Translations under genes and position numbers: made by a program
Origin: Lachnospiraceae bacterium
Lineage (GTDB): Bacteria > Bacillota_A > Clostridia > Lachnospirales > Lachnospiraceae
Length of the DNA: 5,890 nucleotides
Assembly (NCBI GenBank): GCA_017958245.1
Contig: JAGDDC010000142.1
Span: 1-5,890, forward strand
Direction: 5' to 3'
The notes under the pieces: model-generated
What the model was told of the DNA's origin: nothing
The model's input: only the letters and a program-made list of their open reading frames with translations
Database searches by the model: none
In this document: piece by piece, positions 1 to 5,890 of the stretch
Numbering within the stretch: the stretch's first letter is position 1
Layout: each line of letters begins with the position of its first letter

Positions 1-1305
1 CTTTCGGATCCTCGCTTCGGCGGCTTTCAAAACCTGCGAATCGATCCCGCCGTTCAGGCTCTTTGAGGTGGGGACCACGCAGCAGGATCCGAGGGATGCT
101 GAGGTCATCACGTGGCAGGGGATATAGTCGATCTTGTCTATAGACACCCTGCCCTTGTTGTCTTTGCTCACCGAGAGATCAAGTATGATCGTGTCGTTGT
201 TTATATCCCTGCCCATGCTTGATACGAAATTGCTCATCGAGAACATGCAGGGCACCTTTCTCTTGTCTTTGGTAGTGATGATCGTCTTTCTCTGAAGGCA
301 GTGCGAATGTGAGCCGATGACCAGATCGGCACCGCACTCCGCCACGTACTCGGCATCCGACTTCTGATAGTCGGTCAGCTCCTCCGTGTTCTCCCTGCCC
401 CAGTGGCAGTAAACGACCACAAACTCCGCGCCGTTCTTCCTCGCGGCCGCTATGTCTTTCTTCACCCTGGAAGCGTCGTAGCAAGCGACCATCTCAGACA
501 TCTGGGTGGCCGTGAGCTTCCCTCTCTGGTTGATCAGGTGCGAATACGCGAGCACGGCTACCTTTATGCCCCTCACGTCGAACATGACGTAGCTCTCTTC
601 TTTGGTCTTCCGGGCTTTTCCTTCGCCATCCTTCGATCCGTAAAAGGTCCCTATGTGCGCGAAATGATTCTTGTCGAGCTCTTCGAGAGTCTCCGTGATG
701 CCCTTTGCGCCCCAGTCACAGCAGTGGTTGTTCGCCGTCACCAGGCAGTCAAAGCCCGCTGTCCTGAGGGCCTTTAAGTACTCTGCAGGTCCGTTGCACT
801 GAGGAACTCCGTATATGTCCTTCTGGACGCTCGTGATGGGGTTTGACTTCGATATGAGGCTCTCAAGGTTGCCGCACACAAAGTCAGCGCTGTTGAATAT
901 CGGCGCAACGAGCTTGAAAGAGCTCGTGAAATCAAAGCCTCCGCTCTTCTTCGCTCCGTGCTGCTGTCCCGCAAGGCACATGAGATCTCCGACAAACAAA
1001 AGCTTTGCCTTCTGACCGTCCTCCCTCCTGTCTATGAGGGTCTTTTTCAGCTGTCCCTTCGGGTCGGGAGCCAGCGCATTTGCGGGGATATCGGGATCCG
1101 TAGCTCCGGGTTTTAAGTTGTATATGGGATGGACAAAGCCCTCCTTAAACCTCCACACGCCCGACTCGTCCGGCAGATAGTCCGCGACCACGGGCAGGGC
1201 GTACGCTCTGACACCAAAAGTCCCCGGAACGATGAGCAGGGCTGTCAGGACAAGCAGGCAAAGAACAGCTTTAAGCCTTCTTCCCGATCCAGATCTTGCC
1301 TCCAT
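1..1305 (-). CDS. CapA-family metallophosphatase-like protein, exported or membrane-anchored (3' end outside window)
   Basis: The first 435 residues are visible and the gene runs off the window edge without a stop. Residues 1-12 are basic, 13-30 are hydrophobic, and an AYA site at 34-36 could be a signal-peptidase cleavage point, so the protein is probably exported or anchored. From about residue 100 the CapA (PGA_cap) fold motifs appear in order: GDLM (106-109), NLES (147-150), NNHCCDWG (192-199), HWGRE (301-305), GADLVIGSHSH (325-335) and SNF (358-360). These Asp, Asn and His residues are the expected metal-binding positions of this calcineurin-like phosphoesterase superfamily. CapA itself takes part in poly-gamma-glutamate capsule export, but most family members have no known substrate and no capB or capC homologue is visible here, so a capsule role is not supported. 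ATG at 1305 was chosen because GGAGG lies 7 bases upstream and the signal sequence starts there. The gene begins 18 bases after the nrdR stop, so it is probably co-transcribed. Fourteen cysteines follow the signal region, several beside metal motifs. Family assignment is strong, function is open. Confidence 0.88.
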   Translation of the reverse strand, partial: MEARSGSGRRLKAVLCLLVLTALLIVPGTFGVRAYALPVVADYLPDESGVWRFKEGFVHPIYNLKPGATDPDIPANALAPDPKGQLKKTLIDRREDGQKAKLLFVGDLMCLAGQQHGAKKSGGFDFTSSFKLVAPIFNSADFVCGNLESLISKSNPITSVQKDIYGVPQCNGPAEYLKALRTAGFDCLVTANNHCCDWGAKGITETLEELDKNHFAHIGTFYGSKDGEGKARKTKEESYVMFDVRGIKVAVLAYSHLINQRGKLTATQMSEMVACYDASRVKKDIAAARKNGAEFVVVYCHWGRENTEELTDYQKSDAEYVAECGADLVIGSHSHCLQRKTIITTKDKRKVPCMFSMSNFVSSMGRDINNDTIILDLSVSKDNKGRVSIDKIDYIPCHVMTSASLGSCCVVPTSKSLNGGIDSQVLKAAEARIRK

Positions 1306-1312
1306 AGGGAGT

Positions 1313-1317
1313 CCTCC
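1313..1317 (-). promoter_or_regulatory. Ribosome binding site of the capA-like gene
   Basis: GGAGG on the minus strand, 7 bases before ATG 1305. It sits in the 18-base gap after the nrdR stop codon and fixes the start of the capA-like gene. Confidence 0.8.
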
Positions 1318-1323
1318 AAACTG

Positions 1324-1782
1324 TCAGTTCTTCTTCTCAAGAAGCGACTTCAACTCATCCATGAAAGTGTTGACATCCTGGAATTCGCGGTATACGGACG
1401 CGAAACGCACGTAAGCGACCTGATCCAGGTGTCTGAGCCTGTCCATCACCAGTTCTCCGATGACGTTGCTCGGTATCTCCTTGGCTTCCATGTTGAAGAT
1501 CGTGTTCTCGACGTCGTCAACGAGCTTCGTGATCATGTCGATCGACACGGGCCTCTTGTGGCATGACCTCAGGACTCCCGCCTCGATCTTCTCCCTGTCA
1601 TAGGGCTCTCTGGTGCTGTCCTTCTTTATGACTACCAGAGGGATCGTCTCGATCTTCTCGTATGTCGTGAAACGCTTGGTGCACTCGTCGCACTGTCTCC
1701 TGCGTCTTATGGTGCTCCCGTCCTCAGCGGGCCTCGAATCGATAACCCTTGTGTTCTCATTTCCGCAAAATGGACATTTCAT
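1324..1782 (-). CDS. nrdR: Transcriptional repressor NrdR
   Basis: A complete 152-residue protein, the usual length for NrdR. It is a cytoplasmic repressor that senses ATP/dATP and binds NrdR boxes upstream of ribonucleotide reductase operons, limiting dNTP synthesis when dATP is plentiful. The N-terminus MKCPFCG carries the first zinc-ribbon cysteines (C3, C6). The second pair is C31 and C34 within RRRRQCDEC, followed by the family signature RFTTYE (37-42). Residues from about 49 to 139 form the ATP-cone, with the typical VVIKKDSTREPYDREKI segment and a downstream RSCHKRP stretch. The start is unambiguous because the zinc ribbon begins at residue 3. The gene lies 33 bases after ftsK and 18 bases before the capA-like gene, in the same direction, which suggests one transcript. 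No ribonucleotide reductase gene and no clear NrdR box is present in the window, so its targets lie elsewhere. Nothing in the protein looks damaged. Identification is essentially certain from the motifs. Confidence 0.97.
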   Translation of the reverse strand: MKCPFCGNENTRVIDSRPAEDGSTIRRRRQCDECTKRFTTYEKIETIPLVVIKKDSTREPYDREKIEAGVLRSCHKRPVSIDMITKLVDDVENTIFNMEAKEIPSNVIGELVMDRLRHLDQVAYVRFASVYREFQDVNTFMDELKSLLEKKN

Positions 1783-1794
1783 AGTTTGCTCTCT

Positions 1795-1799
1795 CCTCC
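1795..1799 (-). promoter_or_regulatory. Ribosome binding site of nrdR
   Basis: GGAGG on the minus strand within a purine-rich GGAGGAGAGAG run, 12 bases before ATG 1782 when measured from the core. That is rather long, although the purine run continues closer to the start. It lies in the 33-base gap after the ftsK stop. Confidence 0.65.
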
Positions 1800-1815
1800 G
1801 TATACTCTGTCAGGC

Positions 1816-4800
1816 TCACTCTTCTCCCCCGCCAACAAGCTTCTCAAACTCGGCCATCGTCATGAGGATCTTTCTGGGCTTCGTGCCCTCCTCCTCGCCG
1901 ACGACTCCCGCCTCGGCGAGCTGGTCCATGATGCGCGCCGCACGGTTGAAACCGATCTTGAACACCCTCTGCAGGAGTCCGATAGATGCCTTTTCCTTCT
2001 CTATAATGAACTTTCCGGCTTCGGCGAAGTACTCATCCCTTCCGTCGTCCGTCACTGTCTGAGCCTTAAGATCCGTTGTCTGAGCCTGTTCTATGTGTTT
2101 TGTGATCTCCTCGTTGTACGTGTTTGCGGACTCTGAGGAGTTCTTCAAGAACTCAACCACATCGGAGACTTCGCTGTCGGAGATAAACGCTCCCTGAAGC
2201 CTGACGGGCTTCGGATAGCCCGAGGGGAAGAAGAGCATATCGCCCCGCCCGAGAAGCTTCTCCGCTCCGCCGCTGTCGATTATCGTCCTCGAATCTATCG
2301 CCGAGGACACCGCAAATGCGATGCGGGACGGAACATTTGCCTTTATGAGGCCTGTGATGACGTTGACCGATGGCCTCTGTGTCGCGATGACGAGATGGAG
2401 ACCTGCAGCCCTTGCGAGCTGTGCCAGCCTGCAGATCGCGTCCTCGACCTCGCCCGGCGCGACCATCATGAGGTCCGCAAGCTCGTCGATGATGATGACG
2501 ATCTGGGGAAGCTTCGTGAGCAGAAGCTCCGGCTCGCCTTCCTGCCTCGGCTTCTTCATCTCCTCCTCGATCTTCTTGTTGTAGCTTGCAAGATCCCTGA
2601 CGCCCGCTCCCGCAAAGAGGTTGTAGCGGTTGGTCATCTCTGCGACCGCCCAGTTGAGCGCCGCGGAGGCCTTCTTCGGGTCTGTTACGACAGGTATCAG
2701 AAGGTGCGGGATACCGTTGTAGACGTTCAGCTCCACGACCTTCGGATCGACCATGATCATCTTGACGTCGGCGGGGTCCGCCTTGTAGATGATGCTCATG
2801 ATCAGGGTGTTGATGCAGACGGATTTACCTGAGCCGGTAGCTCCTGCTATCAGCAAATGAGGCATCCTCGCTATGTCTGTCACCACGGTCTTGCCCGCTA
2901 TGTCCTTGCCAACCGCGAACGCGATGTTTGAATCGTAGTTTTCAAACTCCTCGGTCTCGATCAGGTCTCTGAGCCTTACCATGGTGTTTTCTTTGTTGGG
3001 TATCTCTATGCCGACCGCTGCTTTCCCGGGGATCGGAGCCTCGATCCTGATGTCGGAAGCCGCGAGGTTCAGCTTGATGTCGTCGGCGAGCGCCGTGATC
3101 CTGCTCACCTTGACTCCCTGCTCGGGATGGAGCTCATATCTGGTCACGGACGGTCCGCAGCTCACATCTGTGACAGTGACCGACACTCCGAAGCTCTCAA
3201 AGGTCTCCTCAAGCTTCCTTGCGGTCTCCTTGAGCTCTCTGTCGGATGTAGTCTTTGCCTTGCCCGAGGACTTCTTTAGGAGTGTGATGGGAGGGAAGAC
3301 ATACTTCGGTCCGGCCTCCGCCGCCTTTTCCTCCACCTGTGAGTCGATCTCTTCCACGGCGGCCTTCGTCTCCGCGGGGCTCGATTTCTCCGCCTTCTTC
3401 GCGGGTCTCTTTACGGCTTCGGTCTCAGCGGGAACCGGGACTGTGTCTGCAGCCTTCGGAACGGAAGTCTCCTCTTTTTCGAAGCCTGCCTGTTCAAAGC
3501 CTGCCGGCCTCTCGTCAAATGCTTCTTCCGCGTTTTCTTCTTCTGCGACTTCTCTTCGCGTGAAAGACTTTGCTCTCTCGTCCGCCATCTCGGGATCGTC
3601 AACGTAATATCCGCTGTCCGAGTGCTGTCCGATGATTATCGCGTCAGAATACTGAGACTGTCTGAGCCTCGGGATATCGATCTTTGGCTTGCTGCCGTAT
3701 TTGCGTCTGAGTTCCTGCTTGTAGAGGGCGTTGTCGTCCTCATCTTCATCTTCAGCTTCCTCTTCAAGCCCGGCGCGCTTGCCGATCTCCTCAAGATCGA
3801 AGGCGGCCTTTATCATCTCTTCCCGCTCCTGTCTCGAGGGTTCTTTCTCCTGTGCGGGCTCTGTGACGTCCCTGTCCCTGAGCATCTCCTTGCCGCGCTT
3901 TCTGAGTGAGTCTATGAAGCCAGTTTCTTTCGTCTCCCCGTCCTCTTCAAAGAGCAGGAAATCGTCGTCCGGATCTCTCCTGTCCGGAACCTTCTCTATG
4001 ACCACCGGAGACTGGAGCCTGATCCTCTTCCTGAACTCGGGCTCGTCTCTCATAAAACGGTCGTTGACGTAGATGTCGTCGTTCTCCTCGTCATCACCGT
4101 TCTTCCCGTCGGGTTTTTCCTTTACCTTCTTAGGCCTGTCCTTTGCCTCCCTGATGTATGCAAGTATAGCCTCGCCGGAGATCAGGAGCACGAAAATGAT
4201 CGCGAGCGCCACCAGTATGACCACGGTCGCGACCTTGCCGAGATACCTGCACATAACACCTGCGATCGCGCCTCCGAAGAGTCCGCCGTAGGTCTTCATC
4301 CCTCCCTCGTAGCCGGGGGACGAGTTAGTGAAGTTATCGAGGAGCTTGAGTCCGGGTTCGTACCCGCCTATCGCGAGCTGCAGCAGAGCAGTGATCACGA
4401 CTGCGAGCAACACGAGATATACCACCCTTGAGGTCCTGCACTTTCTCCCGGTGAAGACATAGAAAGCCGATATGCCAAAGAGCGCAAACGGGAAGACATA
4501 GGTCAGACTGCCCATGAACCCGAAGGTTATGTCGTTCACTATGTCGCCGAATTTGCCGCAGAGACCCAGATAGCTTACGAAGCACAATGCCGCTATGAGT
4601 CCCGCTATCACGAGGTAGATCCCGCGCCTTACGGCGTTCTCCCTCTCGTACGAGCCTTCTTCACGCACGACCCTTTCACGGGGTTCCTGCGCGGTCTGCG
4701 CCTGCCTTGTCCTCCCGGTCTGTGTCCTCACATCCACGCCTGTGCGGGCCTTGCGGCCGTCGTCACGTGTCGCGGCGGGCTTTCTGCCCGCGTTCCTTGC

Positions 4801-4959
4801 GGCGGGATCATTTGACGATCTGGCGCTTCGGACCTGACTTGTCTTTCTCGTGTCGTATGAATTTGTCCGTCCTTCCCTCGCTCCCGGAACCTTTTTCCTG
4901 GTCTGAGGGCGTTTCCCTGCACTGCCTTGCGTACGGGATCCGTTGCCTGAACCTGCCAT
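1816..4959 (-). CDS. ftsK: DNA translocase FtsK/SpoIIIE family
   Basis: A complete 1047-residue membrane-anchored, ATP-driven DNA pump that moves chromosomal DNA through the closing septum. Residues 1-110 are a basic, low-complexity tail. Hydrophobic segments at about 113-133, 150-170, 178-197 and 243-262, with a weaker one near 224-238, form the membrane anchor. Residues 270-550 are a charged linker with an acidic run near 399-409. The motor follows: alpha domain about 570-655, then the RecA-like beta domain with Walker A GATGSGKS (706-713), Walker B IVIIIDE (820-826) and [12 protein letters not shown] (859-870). The C-terminal gamma winged helix (about 975-1040) contains [13 protein letters not shown], the element that reads polar chromosomal guide sequences. 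ATG 4959 is the only sensible start: GAGG lies 5 bases upstream, an in-frame TGA stands at 4984-4986, and the next Met is residue 149. At 1047 residues it is longer than B. subtilis SpoIIIE (about 790), mainly through the tail and linker. The sequence cannot tell a division role from a sporulation role. nrdR follows after 33 bases. Confidence 0.96.
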   Translation of the reverse strand: MAGSGNGSRTQGSAGKRPQTRKKVPGAREGRTNSYDTRKTSQVRSARSSNDPAARNAGRKPAATRDDGRKARTGVDVRTQTGRTRQAQTAQEPRERVVREEGSYERENAVRRGIYLVIAGLIAALCFVSYLGLCGKFGDIVNDITFGFMGSLTYVFPFALFGISAFYVFTGRKCRTSRVVYLVLLAVVITALLQLAIGGYEPGLKLLDNFTNSSPGYEGGMKTYGGLFGGAIAGVMCRYLGKVATVVILVALAIIFVLLISGEAILAYIREAKDRPKKVKEKPDGKNGDDEENDDIYVNDRFMRDEPEFRKRIRLQSPVVIEKVPDRRDPDDDFLLFEEDGETKETGFIDSLRKRGKEMLRDRDVTEPAQEKEPSRQEREEMIKAAFDLEEIGKRAGLEEEAEDEDEDDNALYKQELRRKYGSKPKIDIPRLRQSQYSDAIIIGQHSDSGYYVDDPEMADERAKSFTRREVAEEENAEEAFDERPAGFEQAGFEKEETSVPKAADTVPVPAETEAVKRPAKKAEKSSPAETKAAVEEIDSQVEEKAAEAGPKYVFPPITLLKKSSGKAKTTSDRELKETARKLEETFESFGVSVTVTDVSCGPSVTRYELHPEQGVKVSRITALADDIKLNLAASDIRIEAPIPGKAAVGIEIPNKENTMVRLRDLIETEEFENYDSNIAFAVGKDIAGKTVVTDIARMPHLLIAGATGSGKSVCINTLIMSIIYKADPADVKMIMVDPKVVELNVYNGIPHLLIPVVTDPKKASAALNWAVAEMTNRYNLFAGAGVRDLASYNKKIEEEMKKPRQEGEPELLLTKLPQIVIIIDELADLMMVAPGEVEDAICRLAQLARAAGLHLVIATQRPSVNVITGLIKANVPSRIAFAVSSAIDSRTIIDSGGAEKLLGRGDMLFFPSGYPKPVRLQGAFISDSEVSDVVEFLKNSSESANTYNEEITKHIEQAQTTDLKAQTVTDDGRDEYFAEAGKFIIEKEKASIGLLQRVFKIGFNRAARIMDQLAEAGVVGEEEGTKPRKILMTMAEFEKLVGGGEE

Positions 4960-4963
4960 ATCA

Positions 4964-4968
4964 ACCTC
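4964..4968 (-). promoter_or_regulatory. Ribosome binding site of ftsK
   Basis: GAGGT on the minus strand, 4 bases before ATG 4959. Another ATG at 4970 overlaps this site but is out of frame with ftsK and opens only a spurious reading frame, so 4959 is the start. Confidence 0.6.
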
Positions 4969-5023
4969 ATACAGTACCGTGTTTCACTCCGGCTCATCCG
5001 CACCGCCAAGTGAACACGCTTAT

Positions 5024-5055
5024 CTAGAACAAGAGGCTGCCGAAAAGACAGCCTC
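5024..5055 (-). terminator. Probable Rho-independent terminator after pnp
   Basis: Read on the minus strand, GAGGCTG (5055-5049) pairs perfectly with CAGCCTC (5039-5033) around a 9-base loop. It is followed by TTGTTCTAG, a short T-rich stretch interrupted by G and C. It lies 42 bases beyond the natural pnp stop and upstream of ftsK. The 7-bp GC-rich stem supports termination; the weak T-tract makes partial read-through into ftsK possible. Confidence 0.65.
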
Positions 5056-5060
5056 CTTCC

Positions 5061-5082
5061 GAAGCGGGACCTGCCCGCATTC
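5061..5082 (-). repeat. Inverted repeat (hairpin) just after the pnp stop
   Basis: GCGGG (5064-5068) pairs with CCCGC (5074-5078) around a 5-base loop. The stem extends by three more pairs, GAA (5061-5063) with TTC (5080-5082), leaving one bulged A at 5079. It sits 14 bases after the natural pnp stop and 5 bases before the terminator hairpin. No T-tract follows it directly, so it may be a 3'-end stabilising hairpin or part of a composite terminator rather than a terminator on its own. Confidence 0.5.
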
Positions 5083-5096
5083 AATCAGTATCGTGT

Positions 5097-5276
5097 TTAT
5101 TTAACGTCCTTCATGCTGAAGGATACTCTGCCCATCCTGTCTTTTCCGAGGCATACGACCTTGACAACATCGCCGAGTGTCAGAACGTCCTCAACGTGGT
5201 TTACTCTCTCCTTGGCGAGCTTGGAGATATGTACCATGCCCTCCTTGCAGGGAGCAAACTCGAGGAAAGCACCGAA
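5097..5276 (-). pseudogene. pnp: S1 domain of PNPase, cut off by an in-frame stop
   Basis: After the TAA at 5277-5279 the same reading frame continues for 59 sense codons to a second TAA at 5097-5099. The translation begins FGAFLEFAPCKEGMVHIS and ends MGRVSFSMKDVK. This is a textbook S1 RNA-binding domain, the normal C-terminus of PNPase, with the FGAF and EGMVHIS signatures intact and no further stop or frameshift. In PNPase homologues one residue (Asp in E. coli, Lys in B. subtilis, as I recall) occupies the position of the stop, so the region is plainly the rest of pnp. There is no credible independent start: the only ATG near its beginning (5237-5235) lies inside the domain. It is either untranslated, reached by read-through, or the stop is a sequence error. 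Confidence 0.8.
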
Positions 5277-5890
5277 TTACTTGATGCTTACGACCTTGCC
5301 TTCGAGAACCTGTCCTTCCTCGAAATCGGTGACTATGATGTTGATGAGCTTGACAGCCTTCTCCATCATGGCTGCGTCGGTTCCGCAGATCGATACTGCG
5401 CCGTCGTCCGTGATGTCGATCTTGACGCCTGTCATGTCGATGATAGCGTTGATGGTCTTTCCTCTCTGACCTACAACATCGCCAATCTTCTGAGGATCGA
5501 TCTGGATCTGGATGATCTTCGGAGCGTACTTGCTTACTTCCTTGCGAGGCTCAGCGATAGCGGGCTTCATGCAGTTGTCCATGATAAAGATCCTCGCCTC
5601 GCGGCAGCGCGCGATAGCGCCCTCAACGATCTGCCTGGTGAGTCCGTGGATCTTGATATCCATCTGGATCGCTGTGATACCCTCTGTGGTACCGGTCACC
5701 TTGAAATCCATATCGCCGAAGAAATCCTCGAGACCCTGGATATCGGTGAGCAGGACGAAATCGTCATCTGTGTCGCCCGTCACGAGACCGCAGCTGATAC
5801 CTGCGACCATGCTCTTGATCGGAACGCCTGCTGCCATGAGGGACAGTGTGGAACCGCATACGGAACCCTGTGATGTGGAACCGTTGGACA
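5277..5890 (-). CDS. pnp: Polyribonucleotide nucleotidyltransferase (PNPase), C-terminal part with premature stop (5' end outside window)
   Basis: PNPase is a cytoplasmic trimeric 3'-5' exoribonuclease that degrades RNA phosphorolytically to nucleoside diphosphates. The visible 203 residues enter in the second RNase PH core at SNGSTSQGSVCG, the phosphate-binding loop. Then come GVPIKSMVAGI and LTDIQGLEDFFGDMDFKV, which keep the residues matching catalytic D486, D492 and K494 of E. coli (visible residues 55, 61 and 63). The KH domain follows at about 130-185, with its GxxG loop as GQRG (140-143), then the first residues of the S1 domain. The frame stops at TAA 5277-5279, directly before the conserved FGAF of S1, and the rest of S1 continues in the same frame beyond it. 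The true start lies upstream of the window. The frame is open from the window edge without a break, so the ATG at 5837 is an internal Met and not the start. If the stop is real, the product keeps its catalytic centre and KH domain but lacks S1, which in known PNPases aids RNA binding. Confidence 0.93.
   Translation of the reverse strand, partial: SNGSTSQGSVCGSTLSLMAAGVPIKSMVAGISCGLVTGDTDDDFVLLTDIQGLEDFFGDMDFKVTGTTEGITAIQMDIKIHGLTRQIVEGAIARCREARIFIMDNCMKPAIAEPRKEVSKYAPKIIQIQIDPQKIGDVVGQRGKTINAIIDMTGVKIDITDDGAVSICGTDAAMMEKAVKLINIIVTDFEEGQVLEGKVVSIK

Larger units (their letters stand above)
4960..5096 (-). other. pnp-ftsK intergenic region
   Basis: A 137-base gap between the natural pnp stop (5097-5099) and the ftsK start. 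Its pnp-proximal half holds two hairpins (listed separately). The ftsK-proximal half (about 4960-5030) should carry the ftsK promoter if the hairpins terminate pnp transcription. I could not find a convincing pair of -35 and -10 boxes: TTGGCG followed 17 bases later by TGAAAC is the best spaced pair, but its -10 is poor. No small ORF with a ribosome binding site, RNA gene or recognisable operator is visible. Confidence 0.6.

Noticed and set aside
2981..3607. A 208-codon plus-strand frame, rich in Ser and Ala, opposite the ftsK linker and alpha domain.
   Set aside because: The low-complexity composition mirrors the Glu/Lys/Ala-rich linker on the other strand. There is no independent evidence for a gene.
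4971..4980. An imperfect 10-base palindrome (acagtaccgt) upstream of the ftsK ribosome binding site, considered as an operator or NrdR box.
   Set aside because: Only four of five base pairs match, it does not fit the AT-rich NrdR box pattern, and such short palindromes are expected by chance.
4728..5084. A minus-strand frame of 118 codons overlapping the start of ftsK in another frame.
   Set aside because: It begins within the hairpin region, lacks a ribosome binding site and overlaps the N-terminal FtsK codons, so it is an out-of-frame shadow.
5277..5279. The idea that TAA is reassigned as a sense codon, or that a frameshift explains the pnp break.
   Set aside because: pnp itself ends with TAA at 5097-5099, and no other gene in the window has an internal TAA. 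The S1 codons continue in the same frame, so no indel is needed.
5196..5873. A 225-codon open frame on the plus strand opposite pnp.
   Set aside because: It lies antisense to conserved pnp codons, has no ribosome binding site of note, and its translation resembles no family I know. Long antisense frames are common opposite GC-rich genes.
1..5890. A search for an undescribed system, mobile element, CRISPR array, tRNA or riboswitch.
   Set aside because: Coding sequence of recognisable families fills nearly the whole window. The only gap over 100 bases is 4960-5096, and it holds hairpins but no regulatory RNA that I recognise.

Overview
The window is ordinary chromosomal DNA that most resembles an anaerobic Firmicute of the class Clostridia. 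All four genes lie on the minus strand, so transcription runs from position 5890 towards 1. The taxon is inferred from the Clostridia-like PNPase and FtsK/SpoIIIE sequences, the Gram-positive-type NrdR and the strong GGAGG ribosome binding sites. Base composition looks moderately GC-rich by eye (not counted). No 16S rRNA or other marker is present, so the genus cannot be named.

Layout in transcription order: (1) 5890-5097, the 3' end of pnp (polynucleotide phosphorylase). It is interrupted by an in-frame TAA at 5277-5279, which separates the catalytic core plus KH domain from the S1 domain. (2) 5096-4960, an intergenic gap of 137 bases with two consecutive hairpins, the second resembling a Rho-independent terminator. 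(3) 4959-1816, ftsK, a complete 1047-residue DNA translocase with an unusually long acidic linker. (4) 1782-1324, nrdR, the complete ribonucleotide reductase repressor, 33 bases after ftsK. (5) 1305-1, a CapA-family (poly-gamma-glutamate capsule synthesis-like) metallophosphatase with an N-terminal signal or anchor segment, 18 bases after nrdR. Its 3' end lies outside the window.

ftsK, nrdR and the capA-like gene are closely spaced, each has its own ribosome binding site and no terminator is visible between them. They are probably one operon, set apart from pnp by the hairpins. FtsK (chromosome segregation at the septum) and NrdR (deoxynucleotide supply) both belong to the chromosome replication cycle. 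The capA-like gene has no obvious mechanistic link to them.

I found no mobile element, CRISPR array, RNA gene or convincing undescribed system. The observation most worth checking is the in-frame stop in pnp: a well-preserved S1 domain follows the stop in the same frame.
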